64,000 nucleotides of DNA from Ruegeria sp. EL01. Its GTDB lineage: Bacteria > Pseudomonadota > Alphaproteobacteria > Rhodobacterales > Rhodobacteraceae. Under the pieces are notes generated by a model. That model did not search any database. It had not been told where the DNA came from and was given only the letters and a program-made list of their open reading frames with translations. Of the stretch, positions 38,657 to 47,720 are shown piece after piece (positions within the stretch are counted from its first letter, which is position 1; the number at the start of each line of letters is the position of its first letter). A program made the position numbers and the translations under genes. The DNA lies in assembly GCF_900313035.1 (NCBI RefSeq), contig NZ_OMPS01000041.1, positions 248,001 to 312,000 of the forward strand, given 5' to 3'.

Positions 38657-39105
38657 ACGGAGTTCCAAAGGCGCCACTGTATCTGGGGCTGGCGGGTCTG
38701 ATCCCGTTTGTCTGGGGTGCGCTGACCTATTGGAACGGGGATTTGCAATCCTGGGGCTCAGGCACATTCGGATCCCGGTTTGTCGGGCCCTACATCCAAC
38801 TTTTCTATGGCTCTGTGATCCTCAGCTTTATGTCCGGCGTGCTGTGGGGCTTTGCGACCAAAACATCCGGCAGCAAGGCAGCGACCTGTTATGCGCTGTC
38901 GGTTCTGCCGGCGTCGTGGGCCTTTTTCATGACCGGTGGCGGACCGGTCACCGCAGGCTTCAACCTTATTGTCGGGTTTGCGGGACTGCTACTGCTGGAT
39001 GTGATGTTCTGGTATTGGGGGCTGGCGCCGCGCTGGTGGATGAAACTGCGCATCCTGCTGACCGCCGTGGTCGTTTTTTGCCTTGCTGTAGGAGTATATC
39101 TATGA
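38653..39105 (+). CDS. DUF3429 family membrane protein
   Basis: A 150-residue protein with four to five membrane helices, GTG start overlapping the ispH stop (GTGA). Features [31 protein letters not shown] and the closing [17 protein letters not shown] are those of DUF3429. Function unknown. Translational coupling to ispH suggests a shared transcript. Confidence 0.88.
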   Translation: MNGVPKAPLYLGLAGLIPFVWGALTYWNGDLQSWGSGTFGSRFVGPYIQLFYGSVILSFMSGVLWGFATKTSGSKAATCYALSVLPASWAFFMTGGGPVTAGFNLIVGFAGLLLLDVMFWYWGLAPRWWMKLRILLTAVVVFCLAVGVYL

Positions 39106-39695
39106 GCGATCGTGACACGATTTCCGTCTATAACGCGCAAGCCGCGCGGTATGCAGAACTGACAGATGACTCGAACAAATCTGACCGGGGCATGGATGAC
39201 TTCATCGCCGCTGTGCCGAATGGGGGAACAGTATTGGACCTTGGCTGCGGCCCCGGGGCATCGGCCTTGGTCATGGCTGAAGCGGGGCTTCAGGTCGACG
39301 CGACGGATGCCTCGGCAGAAATGATCAAACTGGCCTCGGCTCATGCGGGTGTTTCGGCCCGTCAGGCTACGTTTACGGATCTGGATGCAGAAAACGCCTA
39401 TGATGGCGTGTGGGCAAATTTTAGCCTGTTGCACGCGCCACGCAGTGAATTCCCGAACCATCTGGCCGCCATTCACACGTCGCTCAAACCAGGTGGCGTG
39501 TTCTTCATCGCCTTGAAACTGGGTGAAGGCGAAGGCCCCGACCGGCTGGGTCGGTACTATAGCTACTACAGCGAGGACGCATTGAAGACATATCTGCAAG
39601 ACGCCGGTTTCACGGTAACCAACCAATGGCATGGCAGCGGAACAGGGTTGGACGGATCAGAGTCGGAATGGATCAGACTGGCGGCCCATGCCTGA
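39102..39695 (+). CDS. Class I SAM-dependent methyltransferase
   Basis: A 197-residue methyltransferase with motif [11 protein letters not shown] (about residues 42-51) and the acidic end of strand 2 (VDATDAS), followed by [10 protein letters not shown] and [12 protein letters not shown]. Substrate unknown. The AGGAG site sits before the ATG, which overlaps the DUF3429 stop (ATGA); its end overlaps rnhA by eight bases. Confidence 0.92.
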   Translation: MSDRDTISVYNAQAARYAELTDDSNKSDRGMDDFIAAVPNGGTVLDLGCGPGASALVMAEAGLQVDATDASAEMIKLASAHAGVSARQATFTDLDAENAYDGVWANFSLLHAPRSEFPNHLAAIHTSLKPGGVFFIALKLGEGEGPDRLGRYYSYYSEDALKTYLQDAGFTVTNQWHGSGTGLDGSESEWIRLAAHA

Positions 39696-40155
39696 GCTTT
39701 TTGCCTATACGGATGGGGCCTGTTCCGGCAATCCCGGGCCGGGGGGCTGGGGTGTGTTGCTGCAGGCAAAGGACGGTGAGACCGTCCTGAAAGAGCGTGA
39801 ACTGAACGGCGGCGAAGCCGAGACCACCAACAACCGGATGGAATTATTGGCCGCAATCAGCGCGTTGGAGGCACTGGAACGCGCCTCGAAGATCACCATT
39901 GTCACGGACAGCGCCTATGTCAAAAACGGCGTCACCGGCTGGATTTTCGGATGGAAGCGGAACGGCTGGAAAACCTCGAACAAAAAGCCCGTCAAGAATG
40001 TTGATCTGTGGCAACGGCTGGACGAGGCGCAATCGCGCCATGACGTCATCTGGGAATGGGTCAAAGGCCACGCGGGGCACCCCGAGAACGAAAAGGCCGA
40101 CGAGTTAGCCCGTGCAGGCATGGCGCCCTTCAAGCCGAAAAAGGCGCAGGCGTGA
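39688..40155 (+). CDS. rnhA: Ribonuclease HI
   Basis: Cleaves RNA in RNA-DNA hybrids. 155 residues with the four acidic catalytic residues recognisable: Asp9 ([11 protein letters not shown]), Glu52 ([10 protein letters not shown]), Asp74 (VTDSAYV) and Asp138 (NEKADELAR). The handle region [16 protein letters not shown] is present. Coupled upstream to the methyltransferase and downstream to the TRIC gene. Confidence 0.97.
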   Translation: MPELFAYTDGACSGNPGPGGWGVLLQAKDGETVLKERELNGGEAETTNNRMELLAAISALEALERASKITIVTDSAYVKNGVTGWIFGWKRNGWKTSNKKPVKNVDLWQRLDEAQSRHDVIWEWVKGHAGHPENEKADELARAGMAPFKPKKAQA

Positions 40156-40775
40156 ACGGTCTTGCGCTGCTGGACTATGCCTCGGTTCTGGTGTTTGCCC
40201 TGACCGGTGCGTTGGTGGCCAGCCGTGCACAACTGGATTTGGTTGGATTCGCCTTTGTCGCCTGCCTGACGGCCGTTGGTGGTGGCACGGTTCGCGATGT
40301 TCTGTTGGATCGGCACCCGGTGTTCTGGGTCGGCCAACCCGACTATATCCTGATTGCCGCAGGTGCTGCTGTTCTGGTGTTCTTTACCGCGCATCTGATG
40401 GAAAGCCGGTATAACTGGCTGGTCTGGTTGGACAGTTTTGCCCTGTCGATAGCGGTCGCTGCTGGCACCGGGGCGGCAATGTCACTGGGTCAGCCCGGCA
40501 TCATCGTGGTATTGATGGGGATCACCACCGGATGCCTCGGCGGGTTGATGCGGGATGTGGTCTGCAACGAGGTGCCTTTGGTTTTGAAACAAGGCCAGCT
40601 TTATGTCTCGTGCGCGTTGGCAGGGGCTTTGGCGGCGGTCATTGCAACACAGGTGGGTTTGGAAACGTTGCCCGCACTTGGCGTTTGTGCGTTGATATGC
40701 TGGGCCCTTAGGGCGGGATCGCTGCTGTTTGGATGGCAATTGCCAGTCTATAAAAGCCGCCCTCCCCGGCAATAG
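40152..40775 (+). CDS. TRIC-type cation channel family protein (YadS/UPF0126)
   Basis: A 207-residue, seven-helix membrane protein made of two repeats. The first contains [18 protein letters not shown] and [10 protein letters not shown], the second [16 protein letters not shown], the family hallmark glycine-rich GGGxxRD motifs. Related bacterial proteins form trimeric K+/cation channels. GTG start overlapping the rnhA stop (GTGA). Confidence 0.9.
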   Translation: MNGLALLDYASVLVFALTGALVASRAQLDLVGFAFVACLTAVGGGTVRDVLLDRHPVFWVGQPDYILIAAGAAVLVFFTAHLMESRYNWLVWLDSFALSIAVAAGTGAAMSLGQPGIIVVLMGITTGCLGGLMRDVVCNEVPLVLKQGQLYVSCALAGALAAVIATQVGLETLPALGVCALICWALRAGSLLFGWQLPVYKSRPPRQ

Positions 40776-40800
40776 GCCGATGGGCATTGCGAGGTCACTG

Positions 40801-41403
40801 ATGAAGTCCAGGTTTTTAAAGATTGCGGTCTGTCTGTCAGTGCTAGCGTCTTGCGCAGAACAGTATGTGCCTGTCAGCTTCGTCGCACAGGGCGATGAGA
40901 TCATTGCAACAGGGACAATCGACGATACCACGTTGGCCGCATTTCAGGACGTGACATCGGACAATCCAAAGATACGAACACTGGTACTGCAGTATATTGA
41001 GGGGTCATTGGACGATGACGCCAATGTTGTCTTCAGCCGCGTGGTACACAATGCGGGGTTTGACACCGTTGTGCCGTCTGACGGGTTGATTGCCTCGGGT
41101 GGGACGGATCTGTTTCTGGCCGGGAACCGGCGCACTTTGCGGCCCGGCGCATGTGTCGGCGTCCACAGTTGGGCCGGATCAGGGATTGTAGCGACCGAGC
41201 TTCCGTTGGATGATCCAGAACATGACCGATACATCAGCTATTTCGAGGATATCGGCTTTGACGACGATTTCTACTGGTTCACGTTGGACGCCGCGCCCGC
41301 AGATAGAATTCATTGGATGACTGCGTCGGAAGCGAACCGATTTGGCATGACCACCAAAGGATCGCCTCGGCTGGGGGCCGCGACGGACTGCGACACACGC
41401 TAG
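40801..41403 (+). CDS. Putative lipoprotein with ClpP/crotonase-like fold
   Basis: A 200-residue protein from the ATG at 40801 (GAGGTC six bases upstream); an N-terminal signal ends in a lipobox LASC. The rest resembles the predicted periplasmic proteins with a ClpP-like fold: DTVVPSDGLIASGGTDLFLAGNRRTLRPGACVGVHSW, where related proteins carry CASAC around the nucleophile. Here the equivalent is IASGGTD, so catalytic activity is doubtful. It follows the TRIC gene after 25 bases and may be co-transcribed. Confidence 0.7.
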   Translation: MKSRFLKIAVCLSVLASCAEQYVPVSFVAQGDEIIATGTIDDTTLAAFQDVTSDNPKIRTLVLQYIEGSLDDDANVVFSRVVHNAGFDTVVPSDGLIASGGTDLFLAGNRRTLRPGACVGVHSWAGSGIVATELPLDDPEHDRYISYFEDIGFDDDFYWFTLDAAPADRIHWMTASEANRFGMTTKGSPRLGAATDCDTR

Positions 41404-41413
41404 GGACCGGTCA

Positions 41414-41650
41414 TCAGCGTTTGATGTAGGTCTGCCAGATCCAGATCACCAGCAACGCACCCAAAATGGCGCCTACAAATCCCGACAGCCAACCCATAAC
41501 CGCCAACAGCGTGCGCAACAAGAAGCCACCGACCAAGGCACCCACGATACCGATCAACATGGTGGTTGGAATGTCCGCTTCGATCCGCATCAGGCGAGTG
41601 GCCAGAAATCCGGCGGCAGCGCCGATGATGATCAGGGCAACAACGGGCAT
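41414..41650 (-). CDS. GlsB/YeaQ/YmgE-family small membrane protein
   Basis: A 78-residue protein with three hydrophobic helices: IIIGAAAGFLATRLM, MLIGIVGALVGGFLL and AILGALLVIWIW. The spaced G-A-G patterns are those of the transglycosylase-associated / GlsB family, linked to stress in enteric and Gram-positive bacteria. It follows a similar gene after one base; the two look like a tandem pair at the end of the def/fmt transcription unit. Confidence 0.85.
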   Translation of the reverse strand: MPVVALIIIGAAAGFLATRLMRIEADIPTTMLIGIVGALVGGFLLRTLLAVMGWLSGFVGAILGALLVIWIWQTYIKR

Positions 41651-41651
41651 C

Positions 41652-41888
41652 TTACTTCCTCCAATGGGTCGGCACGATGATCAGCGCACCGATGGATGAC
41701 AGCACTGCATCCAGGCCAGGCGGGCCAAAGCTGATGCCAAACATGATCCGCACGAAATAAAACAGAAAGGCACCACCAACACAGATGATGATGGATTGAA
41801 GGTAGCCATTGTGGGTAAAGCCCGACTTCTCGGACAGGTATCCGACAATCCCAGCAATCACGACGGTGCCCATCAGGATCATGAACAT
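41652..41888 (-). CDS. Second YeaQ-like small membrane protein
   Basis: A 78-residue protein, start MFMILMGTVVIAGIVGYLSE at 41888, seven bases after fmt. Three hydrophobic helices, including GGAFLFYFVRIMFG and the closing LSSIGALIIVPTHW. It is of the same length and shape as its downstream neighbour but only weakly similar, so an old tandem duplication is possible. The open frame extends further upstream inside fmt, which I do not use. Confidence 0.75.
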   Translation of the reverse strand: MFMILMGTVVIAGIVGYLSEKSGFTHNGYLQSIIICVGGAFLFYFVRIMFGISFGPPGLDAVLSSIGALIIVPTHWRK

Positions 41889-41895
41889 GCAGCTT

Positions 41896-42810
41896 TCACT
41901 CCGAAGGCAGGTGGGTGCCTGCCGGTATCGGCCAGCCCCGCAGGAAGGTTTCCTTATCCTGCGCGCCTTTGCCCGCCCTTTGCAAGCGCAGCAGGTCCAA
42001 AGCACCAGACCCGCAGGCAACGCGAAGCTGGTCATCCAGAACTTCACCCGGTGCCCCCTGCCCTTCAGCGAGGCGCGATGCCAGCAGTTTGATCCTCTCG
42101 CTTTCAACCTCGGTCCATGCGCCGGGGAATGGTGAGAGGCCGCGGATTTGCCTGTCGATCAGGACAGCTGGCTTTGTCCAATCGATCCGCGCTTCGGCTT
42201 TGTCGATTTTGGCGGCATAGGTCACGCCATCTTTGGGCTGCTGCTGCGGCTTCAAATCTGGCAGGTGGGTCAGCGCCTCGATGATCAAATCAGCGCCGAT
42301 AACAGACAGGCGGTCATGCAGTTCGGCGGTGGTTTCTTCGGGCCTGACGCTGGTGGATTTGTGCAACAGCACCGGACCGGTGTCCAACCCGGCCTCCATC
42401 TGCATGATGCAGATCCCGGTTTCGGCATCCCCCGACATGATCGCCCGATGGATCGGCGCAGCCCCGCGCCAGCGCGGCAACAGGCTGGCATGGATGTTCA
42501 GACATCCCTGCGCGGGCGCGTCGAGTATGGCTTGCGGCAGGATCAAACCATAGGCAACCACAACGGCCACATCCGCGTTGAGATCCGCAAAGTTTGCCTG
42601 TTCTTCGGCAGTTTTGAGAGAGATGGGATGGCGGACAGTCAAGCCCAGCGCCTCGGCCCGCGCGTGGGCTGGGGTCGGGCGGTCTTTTTTTCCGCGCCCA
42701 GCGGGGCGTGGTGGCTGGCAATAGACGGCCGCGATTTCGTGCCCGGCCTCAATCAGCGCATCCAGCACCGGCACCGAGAAATCCGGCGTTCCCATGAAAA
42801 CTATTCGCAT
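41896..42810 (-). CDS. fmt: Methionyl-tRNA formyltransferase
   Basis: Formylates initiator Met-tRNA. 304 residues: [20 protein letters not shown] at the start, the formyl-THF and catalytic region [33 protein letters not shown] (signature [12 protein letters not shown]), then a C-terminal OB-like domain. It follows the two def genes on the minus strand, the usual def-fmt pairing. Confidence 0.97.
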   Translation of the reverse strand: MRIVFMGTPDFSVPVLDALIEAGHEIAAVYCQPPRPAGRGKKDRPTPAHARAEALGLTVRHPISLKTAEEQANFADLNADVAVVVAYGLILPQAILDAPAQGCLNIHASLLPRWRGAAPIHRAIMSGDAETGICIMQMEAGLDTGPVLLHKSTSVRPEETTAELHDRLSVIGADLIIEALTHLPDLKPQQQPKDGVTYAAKIDKAEARIDWTKPAVLIDRQIRGLSPFPGAWTEVESERIKLLASRLAEGQGAPGEVLDDQLRVACGSGALDLLRLQRAGKGAQDKETFLRGWPIPAGTHLPSE

Positions 42811-42833
42811 CCAACTCTCCGTAGGATGGGGGT

Positions 42834-43328
42834 TTATCCCATCTTTTTGGCTTTGCGCAGCAGCATGTCGCGTTTCACTTTGCTGAGCCGGTCGAAATAC
42901 ATCTGACCGTTCAGGTGATCAATCTGGTGCTGCACACTTGTGGCCTCGATACCGACAAAATCCCGGCGGTCCACCACGCCCTGTTCATTGAGGAACTTCA
43001 CCGTCACCGCGCGGGGCCGTTTCACCTTGGCCGAAACACCGGGCAAGTTGGGGCTGGCCTCGTCATGTTCGCGCAGTTCGATCGAGCTGTGCAGGATTTC
43101 AGGGTTCGCCAGACGCACGGCCCGACCTCGCTCGGTCGAGCCATCGACAACCGCGAGACGCAGCATCACCCCAATCTGAGGCGCTGCGAGACCGACGCCT
43201 GGCATCGCCTCCATCGTGTCGATCATGTCGTTCCAGATGGCACGGATAGCATCGGTGATTTCAACCACATCCTCGGCCTTGCTGCGCAGGCGCTTATCTG
43301 GCCAGGGCAGGCAGGTTCTGACAGTCAT
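42834..43328 (-). CDS. Degenerate peptide deformylase paralogue
   Basis: A 164-residue member of the deformylase family. Motif 1 is kept ([10 protein letters not shown]) but the other two are altered. Where motif 2 should read EGCLS it reads EASPN, losing the cysteine metal ligand. In motif 3, HExDH has become HQIDH, losing the catalytic glutamate while keeping both His. From the family mechanism this protein is unlikely to deformylate. It overlaps the intact def gene by four bases (ATGA), so the pair is co-translated; it may be a regulatory or structural paralogue. Confidence 0.88.
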   Translation of the reverse strand: MTVRTCLPWPDKRLRSKAEDVVEITDAIRAIWNDMIDTMEAMPGVGLAAPQIGVMLRLAVVDGSTERGRAVRLANPEILHSSIELREHDEASPNLPGVSAKVKRPRAVTVKFLNEQGVVDRRDFVGIEATSVQHQIDHLNGQMYFDRLSKVKRDMLLRKAKKMG

Positions 43329-43843
43329 GAACGGGCCTGTTCGCGTTTGAGCTTTTGCATCTTGCGCGTGATCATCTGGCGTTTCAGCGGCTTGAGATAA
43401 TCGATGAATAATTTGCCATCCAGGTGGTCAATCTCGTGCTGCACACAGGTGGACCAAAGGCCATCGAAGGTCTCCTGCTGCAGCTTTCCGTCACGGTCAA
43501 TCCAAGACACATCAACAACCTTGGGGCGGGTCACCTCGGCATATTGATCCGGGATAGACAGGCAGCCTTCCTCGTAGACATTGGTTTCGTCCGAGGAGGC
43601 GATGACTTCGGGGTTGAACATAACCAGCGGTCGGGGCGTTTCACCCTCTTCCTTGATGCAGTCCAGAACGATCAGCCGCTCTAATATGCCGATCTGCGGC
43701 GCGGCCAGCCCGATGCCCGGCGCGTCATACATCGTCTCCAGCATATCGTCGGCCAGCGTGCGCAGCTCGTCCGACAGGTCAGCCACGGGCGCGCAGACCT
43801 TTTTCAGGCGGGGATCGGGATGGATCAGGATATTGCGTTTCAT
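43325..43843 (-). CDS. def: Peptide deformylase
   Basis: Removes the formyl group from nascent proteins. 172 residues with all three motifs intact: GIGLAAPQ, EGCLS and HEIDH (in QHEIDHLDG). Metal ligands Cys and two His and the catalytic Glu are present. First gene of the unit def / def-like / fmt / two YeaQ-like genes. Confidence 0.97.
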   Translation of the reverse strand: MKRNILIHPDPRLKKVCAPVADLSDELRTLADDMLETMYDAPGIGLAAPQIGILERLIVLDCIKEEGETPRPLVMFNPEVIASSDETNVYEEGCLSIPDQYAEVTRPKVVDVSWIDRDGKLQQETFDGLWSTCVQHEIDHLDGKLFIDYLKPLKRQMITRKMQKLKREQARS

Positions 43844-43937
43844 GAGGCTGATTTAGGACAACATGAGCCAAGCCGCAACGCCCCCCTTGCACCTGACCGA
43901 TTTGCCGTTAGCTTTCGTCGAGGAAAATGGAGCAGAC

Positions 43938-45110
43938 ATGACTTTCAACGACCTGATTGATCGCCGGGGAACCAACAGTTCCAAATGGGATAAGATGGAA
44001 AGCCTCTATGGGGTATCACCCAAAGACGGGCTGGCGATGTGGACAGCAGATTCCGACTATCAAACAGCGCCTTGTGTAATCGACGTGGTCCGCAAAGCGG
44101 CCGAACACGGCGTTTTCGGGTATTCGTGGATGCACTCTGACTATCTGGCATCAGTTCAATGGTGGATGGGTAACCGTCACAGTTGGAAGATTGATACGGA
44201 TTGGGTCCTGACATCGCAAGGATTGGGCAACGCGATTGCTCTCTGTCTGGATGTCTGGAGTGAGCCCGGTGACGGCGTGGTCATCTTCACGCCAGTTTAC
44301 CACGAGTTTGCCCACAAGGTGAACAAGACGGGCCGCCGCGTGGTGGAATGCCCATTGGTGCGCGATGGCGACAGCTATGGCCTTGATCTGGACGATGCAC
44401 AGTCCCATCTGGACGGGTCCGAGAAGCTGTTGCTGTGGTGTTCTCCGCAAAACCCGTCAGGTCGGATCTGGACGCCAGAGGAGTTGCGCGCGGTGGCAGC
44501 GTTTGCCGAACGCAACGGGTTGATCCTTGTCTCGGATGAGATTCACCATGATCTGGTTTACCCAGGCTCCACATTCATGCCGATGGATGTCGCCGCACCA
44601 GACGCGCGCCCATGGACTGTGACGCTGACGGCGGCGTCGAAGACATTTAACATTGCCGGTCAACGCACCGGGAACATGATCATACCGGACGCCAAACTAC
44701 GTGCCAAAATGCGGCATCGCATACAAACACTGGACTATGATCCCAGCGCATTGGGTGTGGCAATGATCACTGCAGCTTATTCGCCCGAAGGTGCCGAATG
44801 GGTCGACGCGCAGATCGTACATCTGGACGCCAACAGGAAACTCTTTGACGCCACTATCGCCGAAATTCCCGGCCTGTGGTCGATGCCGCTGCAGGCGACT
44901 TATCTGGCTTGGGTCGATTTCTCGGGCACCGGCATGGATCATACCGAGTTCACGCGCCGCCTGCGCGAAGACGCCCGGATTGCAACCTCACCCGGACCCG
45001 GCTTTGGCGCTGGTGGCGAGACCTTCGAACGCTTCAACTTGGCCACGCAACGTGCACGGGTCGAAGAAGCCTGCGCCCGTCTCAAAAGCGCGTTTGCTGA
45101 CCTTCAGTAG
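43938..45110 (+). CDS. patB-like: PatB/MalY-type cystathionine beta-lyase (PLP C-S lyase)
   Basis: A fold-type I PLP enzyme of the MalY/PatB family that cleaves cystathionine or cysteine conjugates. About 390 residues from the ATG at 43938 (GGAG upstream), matching the family's opening ...DLIDRRGTNSSKWD; a longer start at 43863 is possible. Internal markers are WCSPQNPSGR, SDEIHHDLVYPG and the PLP lysine in TAASKTFNIAGQRTGN. Divergent from def. Confidence 0.9.
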   Translation: MTFNDLIDRRGTNSSKWDKMESLYGVSPKDGLAMWTADSDYQTAPCVIDVVRKAAEHGVFGYSWMHSDYLASVQWWMGNRHSWKIDTDWVLTSQGLGNAIALCLDVWSEPGDGVVIFTPVYHEFAHKVNKTGRRVVECPLVRDGDSYGLDLDDAQSHLDGSEKLLLWCSPQNPSGRIWTPEELRAVAAFAERNGLILVSDEIHHDLVYPGSTFMPMDVAAPDARPWTVTLTAASKTFNIAGQRTGNMIIPDAKLRAKMRHRIQTLDYDPSALGVAMITAAYSPEGAEWVDAQIVHLDANRKLFDATIAEIPGLWSMPLQATYLAWVDFSGTGMDHTEFTRRLREDARIATSPGPGFGAGGETFERFNLATQRARVEEACARLKSAFADLQ

Positions 45111-45113
45111 GGT

Positions 45114-45641
45114 ATGCGCCGGCTTGGTCTGATAGCATTACTTATGCTGGCGGCCAGTGCCGGGTGGTTCGGTTGGCAGCGCTATGGTCCGCGCCCTTCG
45201 GCGCCTGTGATGGCCCCGGAGGCAGCGCGCGTTGATCACATACTGATCGAAAAGTCCGCGCGACGCTTGACCGCTTCGCTGGACGGGGCGGTCGTAATGC
45301 GGGTCGATATCGCGTTGGGTTTTGCACCCGAAGGCGACAAGCAGATAGAAGGCGATGGTAAAACGCCGGTGGGAGTGTTCAAGGTGGACCGTCGCAATCC
45401 CCAAAGCGCCTATCACCTGTCACTGGGGCTCGATTACCCTCAGCCAGATGATGTGACACGTGCGCAGCAGCAAGGGATTGACCCTGGCGGTGACATCTTC
45501 ATCCATGGCCAGCCCAACGGTGTCGTCGGCCTGAGCCTGCCAGGAGATTGGACAGCAGGCTGCATCGCCATTTCGAATACCGAGATAGCGCAGCTCTGGA
45601 GCCTCACGGCCACCGGTACGACGGTTGAAATTCGCCCTTAG
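45114..45641 (+). CDS. L,D-transpeptidase family protein
   Basis: A 175-residue exported protein with an N-terminal membrane or signal helix (about 3-18). The YkuD-type catalytic domain has DIFIHGQPNG (first conserved His) and the cysteine nucleophile in DWTAGCIAISN. It probably forms or edits 3-3 peptidoglycan cross-links or anchors proteins to them. It begins three bases after the lyase stop and ends with four bases overlapping the next, convergent gene. Confidence 0.88.
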   Translation: MRRLGLIALLMLAASAGWFGWQRYGPRPSAPVMAPEAARVDHILIEKSARRLTASLDGAVVMRVDIALGFAPEGDKQIEGDGKTPVGVFKVDRRNPQSAYHLSLGLDYPQPDDVTRAQQQGIDPGGDIFIHGQPNGVVGLSLPGDWTAGCIAISNTEIAQLWSLTATGTTVEIRP

Positions 45642-45991
45642 TCCTCGTGGCCCAGCAAAGCGATTGGCGCGTCGGGTGCGCGGTAAAAATCCAGCGGCGC
45701 CTTGTCGTGGGCGGCCGTACTGCGCTTGAACTCATAGCGCATTTCGCCACCCTCTTCCTGATCCGCGATGATCAAACACTGATACAGATGGTTTGCCCCG
45801 TCATAGACATCGACCAGCCCGCGCAGGCGCGGCGTGGTCTCAGACTCGACAGTGAATCCGTCTTTCCACAATTTCAGGATCTTGAAAGTATTGTCGCCCA
45901 TCTCCACCCGTAAACGGCTGGACTTCTTCAGTGTGGCGATTCGCGCAGCATCCAATTCCGCGCGTATTTCCTTGGAAACATAAGTACTCAT
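45638..45991 (-). CDS. Conserved protein of unknown function
   Basis: A 117-residue protein starting MSTYVSKEIR at 45991, preceded by AGGGGGA, which decides against the longer frame. The central region LRVEMGDNTFKILKLWKDGFTVESE resembles the opening of a PilZ-like beta barrel, but the RxxxR...DxSxxG signature of c-di-GMP binding is absent, so this is only a shape similarity. Function unknown. Confidence 0.7.
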   Translation of the reverse strand: MSTYVSKEIRAELDAARIATLKKSSRLRVEMGDNTFKILKLWKDGFTVESETTPRLRGLVDVYDGANHLYQCLIIADQEEGGEMRYEFKRSTAAHDKAPLDFYRAPDAPIALLGHED

Positions 45992-46202
45992 AAAACAATT
46001 CCCCCTAATGCTCTCTATTGCGGGGGTTAAGATGTAAAAATCCAATGAACTGTTTCACACCCTTTCGCGATGCTGGCGGTTTGTTGCGCAGACATCCCAA
46101 AGATGAATGTGCGCCGACGCAGGCATGATGCGCGGGCGCTGGCATAGGAAGCCTACGCGCAAACGCCTATCTTGGCTAAAATCGCTGAGCGGAGGAATTG
46201 AT

Positions 46203-47192
46203 ATGGGCCTGCTGGTCGACGGAAAATGGCACGACACCTGGTATGACACCAAGTCCACTGGCGGGGCGTTCAAACGCAGCGCTGCGCAGTTTCGCAACTG
46301 GCTGACCGCAGATGGCAGCCCCGGCCCCTCGGGCAAGGGCGGGTTCAAGGCGGAACCGGGGCGCTATCATCTTTACGTCAGCCATGCCTGCCCCTGGGCG
46401 CATCGCACGTTGATCTTTCGCGAGTTGAAGGGCCTCAGCGACCTGATCTCGGTCTCGGTCGTGCATCCTGACATGTTGGACAAGGGTTGGACGTTCGAGA
46501 CAGACGCCGATGGTGCGACCGGTGATACGCTGTATGGCCAGGGCTTTGCGCATCAGGTCTATACCAAGGCCGATCCTGCCTATTCGGGTCGCGTAACCGT
46601 GCCGATCCTGTGGGACAAACAGCAGGACACCATCGTGTCGAACGAAAGCTCGGAAATCATCCGCATGTTCAATTCGGCCTTTAACGGCATCACTGGCAAC
46701 ACCGATGACTACTGGCCCGAGGCGATGCGCGATCAGATCGAAGAGGTCAATGCCCGCATCTATTCCGACGTCAACAACGGGGTCTACAAATCCGGTTTCG
46801 CAACCTCGCAAGACGCCTATGACGCCGCCGTGCATCCACTGTTCGACACGCTGGACTGGTTGGAAGATCGCCTAAGCTCGAACCGCTATCTTATAGGGGA
46901 TCGCGTGACCGAGGCGGATTGGCGGCTATTCACAACGTTGATCCGTTTTGATCCGGTCTATCACCTGCATTTCAAATGCAACCTGCGGCGGCTGATAGAT
47001 TACCCGAACCTCTGGGCCTATACACGAGAGCTGTATCAGTGGCCGGGCGTCGCAGAGACGGTGAATTTAAACCATATCGTGCGCCATTATCACTACAGCC
47101 ATGACAGCATCAATCCGAACCGGATCATCCCGGTCAATCCGGTGCTGGATTACATGGAGCCGCATGGGCGCGGTCAGCGACCTGCTGCGTAA
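46203..47192 (+). CDS. Glutathionyl-hydroquinone reductase (GST Xi/omega type)
   Basis: A 329-residue glutathione transferase of the YqjG/ECM4 type. The ATG at 46203 follows GGAGGA. The redox-active motif is SHACPWAHR (CPWA), then VPILWDKQQDTIVSNESSEI, the cis-proline and gamma-Glu-binding region, and a C-terminal helical domain (NRYLIGDRVTEADWRLF). Such enzymes reduce glutathionyl-hydroquinones. It overlaps the 3' end of the convergent receiver gene by 19 bases. Confidence 0.93.
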   Translation: MGLLVDGKWHDTWYDTKSTGGAFKRSAAQFRNWLTADGSPGPSGKGGFKAEPGRYHLYVSHACPWAHRTLIFRELKGLSDLISVSVVHPDMLDKGWTFETDADGATGDTLYGQGFAHQVYTKADPAYSGRVTVPILWDKQQDTIVSNESSEIIRMFNSAFNGITGNTDDYWPEAMRDQIEEVNARIYSDVNNGVYKSGFATSQDAYDAAVHPLFDTLDWLEDRLSSNRYLIGDRVTEADWRLFTTLIRFDPVYHLHFKCNLRRLIDYPNLWAYTRELYQWPGVAETVNLNHIVRHYHYSHDSINPNRIIPVNPVLDYMEPHGRGQRPAA

Positions 47193-47536
47193 TGTTCCAC
47201 CAACGCCGCCAGATCCTCGGGCGGCGTACCGCTTTGCACATAGGCGCAGGCATTGGGGCTGTGGGCAAAGATCGAGCCGTCCGAGAAAAACGTTGTGTTG
47301 GTGACGAAAATCACCCGGGCGTCGGGGCGGCGATAGCTGGCGAAATCGGCAACAGCCAAGGCGCTGCCGGTTTCCAGAACCAGATCCAGCACGATAATCT
47401 CAAAGGCCGTCCCGTATAGCGCAAGGATCGCAGCCTCTTGGCCCGGCACCAACTCAACATCGGCGCCTTGCCTTTCCAGATGTCTTTTCCAGACCTGACC
47501 TAGGTCGGGGTTACTCTCAACAATCAGAACTTTCAT
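47174..47536 (-). CDS. Stand-alone, atypical response-regulator receiver domain
   Basis: A 120-residue protein from the ATG at 47536 (a longer frame begins at 47554) made only of a receiver fold. The phospho-acceptor is kept as Asp51 (IVLDLVL). The N-terminal acidic pair is reduced to one Glu (IVESNP) and the conserved Lys (KP in CheY) is replaced by Ser-Gly (YVQSGT). No kinase is encoded nearby. It may be a non-canonical or phosphorylation-independent regulator. Confidence 0.82.
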   Translation of the reverse strand: MKVLIVESNPDLGQVWKRHLERQGADVELVPGQEAAILALYGTAFEIIVLDLVLETGSALAVADFASYRRPDARVIFVTNTTFFSDGSIFAHSPNACAYVQSGTPPEDLAALVEHYAAGR

Positions 47537-47720
47537 TTGCAACAACCTCGGCACTTGGTATGGTGAGTGGTGCCGACCCCCGTGGACCGTGATCCCGTGA
47601 TTTCCTTAACAAAGTGTTAACGATGGTCGCAGCCGTCCCTAATCACACAGATTTGCTTGTCAAAACGGCAGAAATCCGCTTGAAGCAGTCCAAAACCCGC
47701 GTTTTGGCCGGATTGTGCAA

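Noticed and set aside
47537-47720. A cobalamin riboswitch upstream of cobC
   Set aside because: I could not find the conserved B12-box or the expected stems in the 184-base gap.
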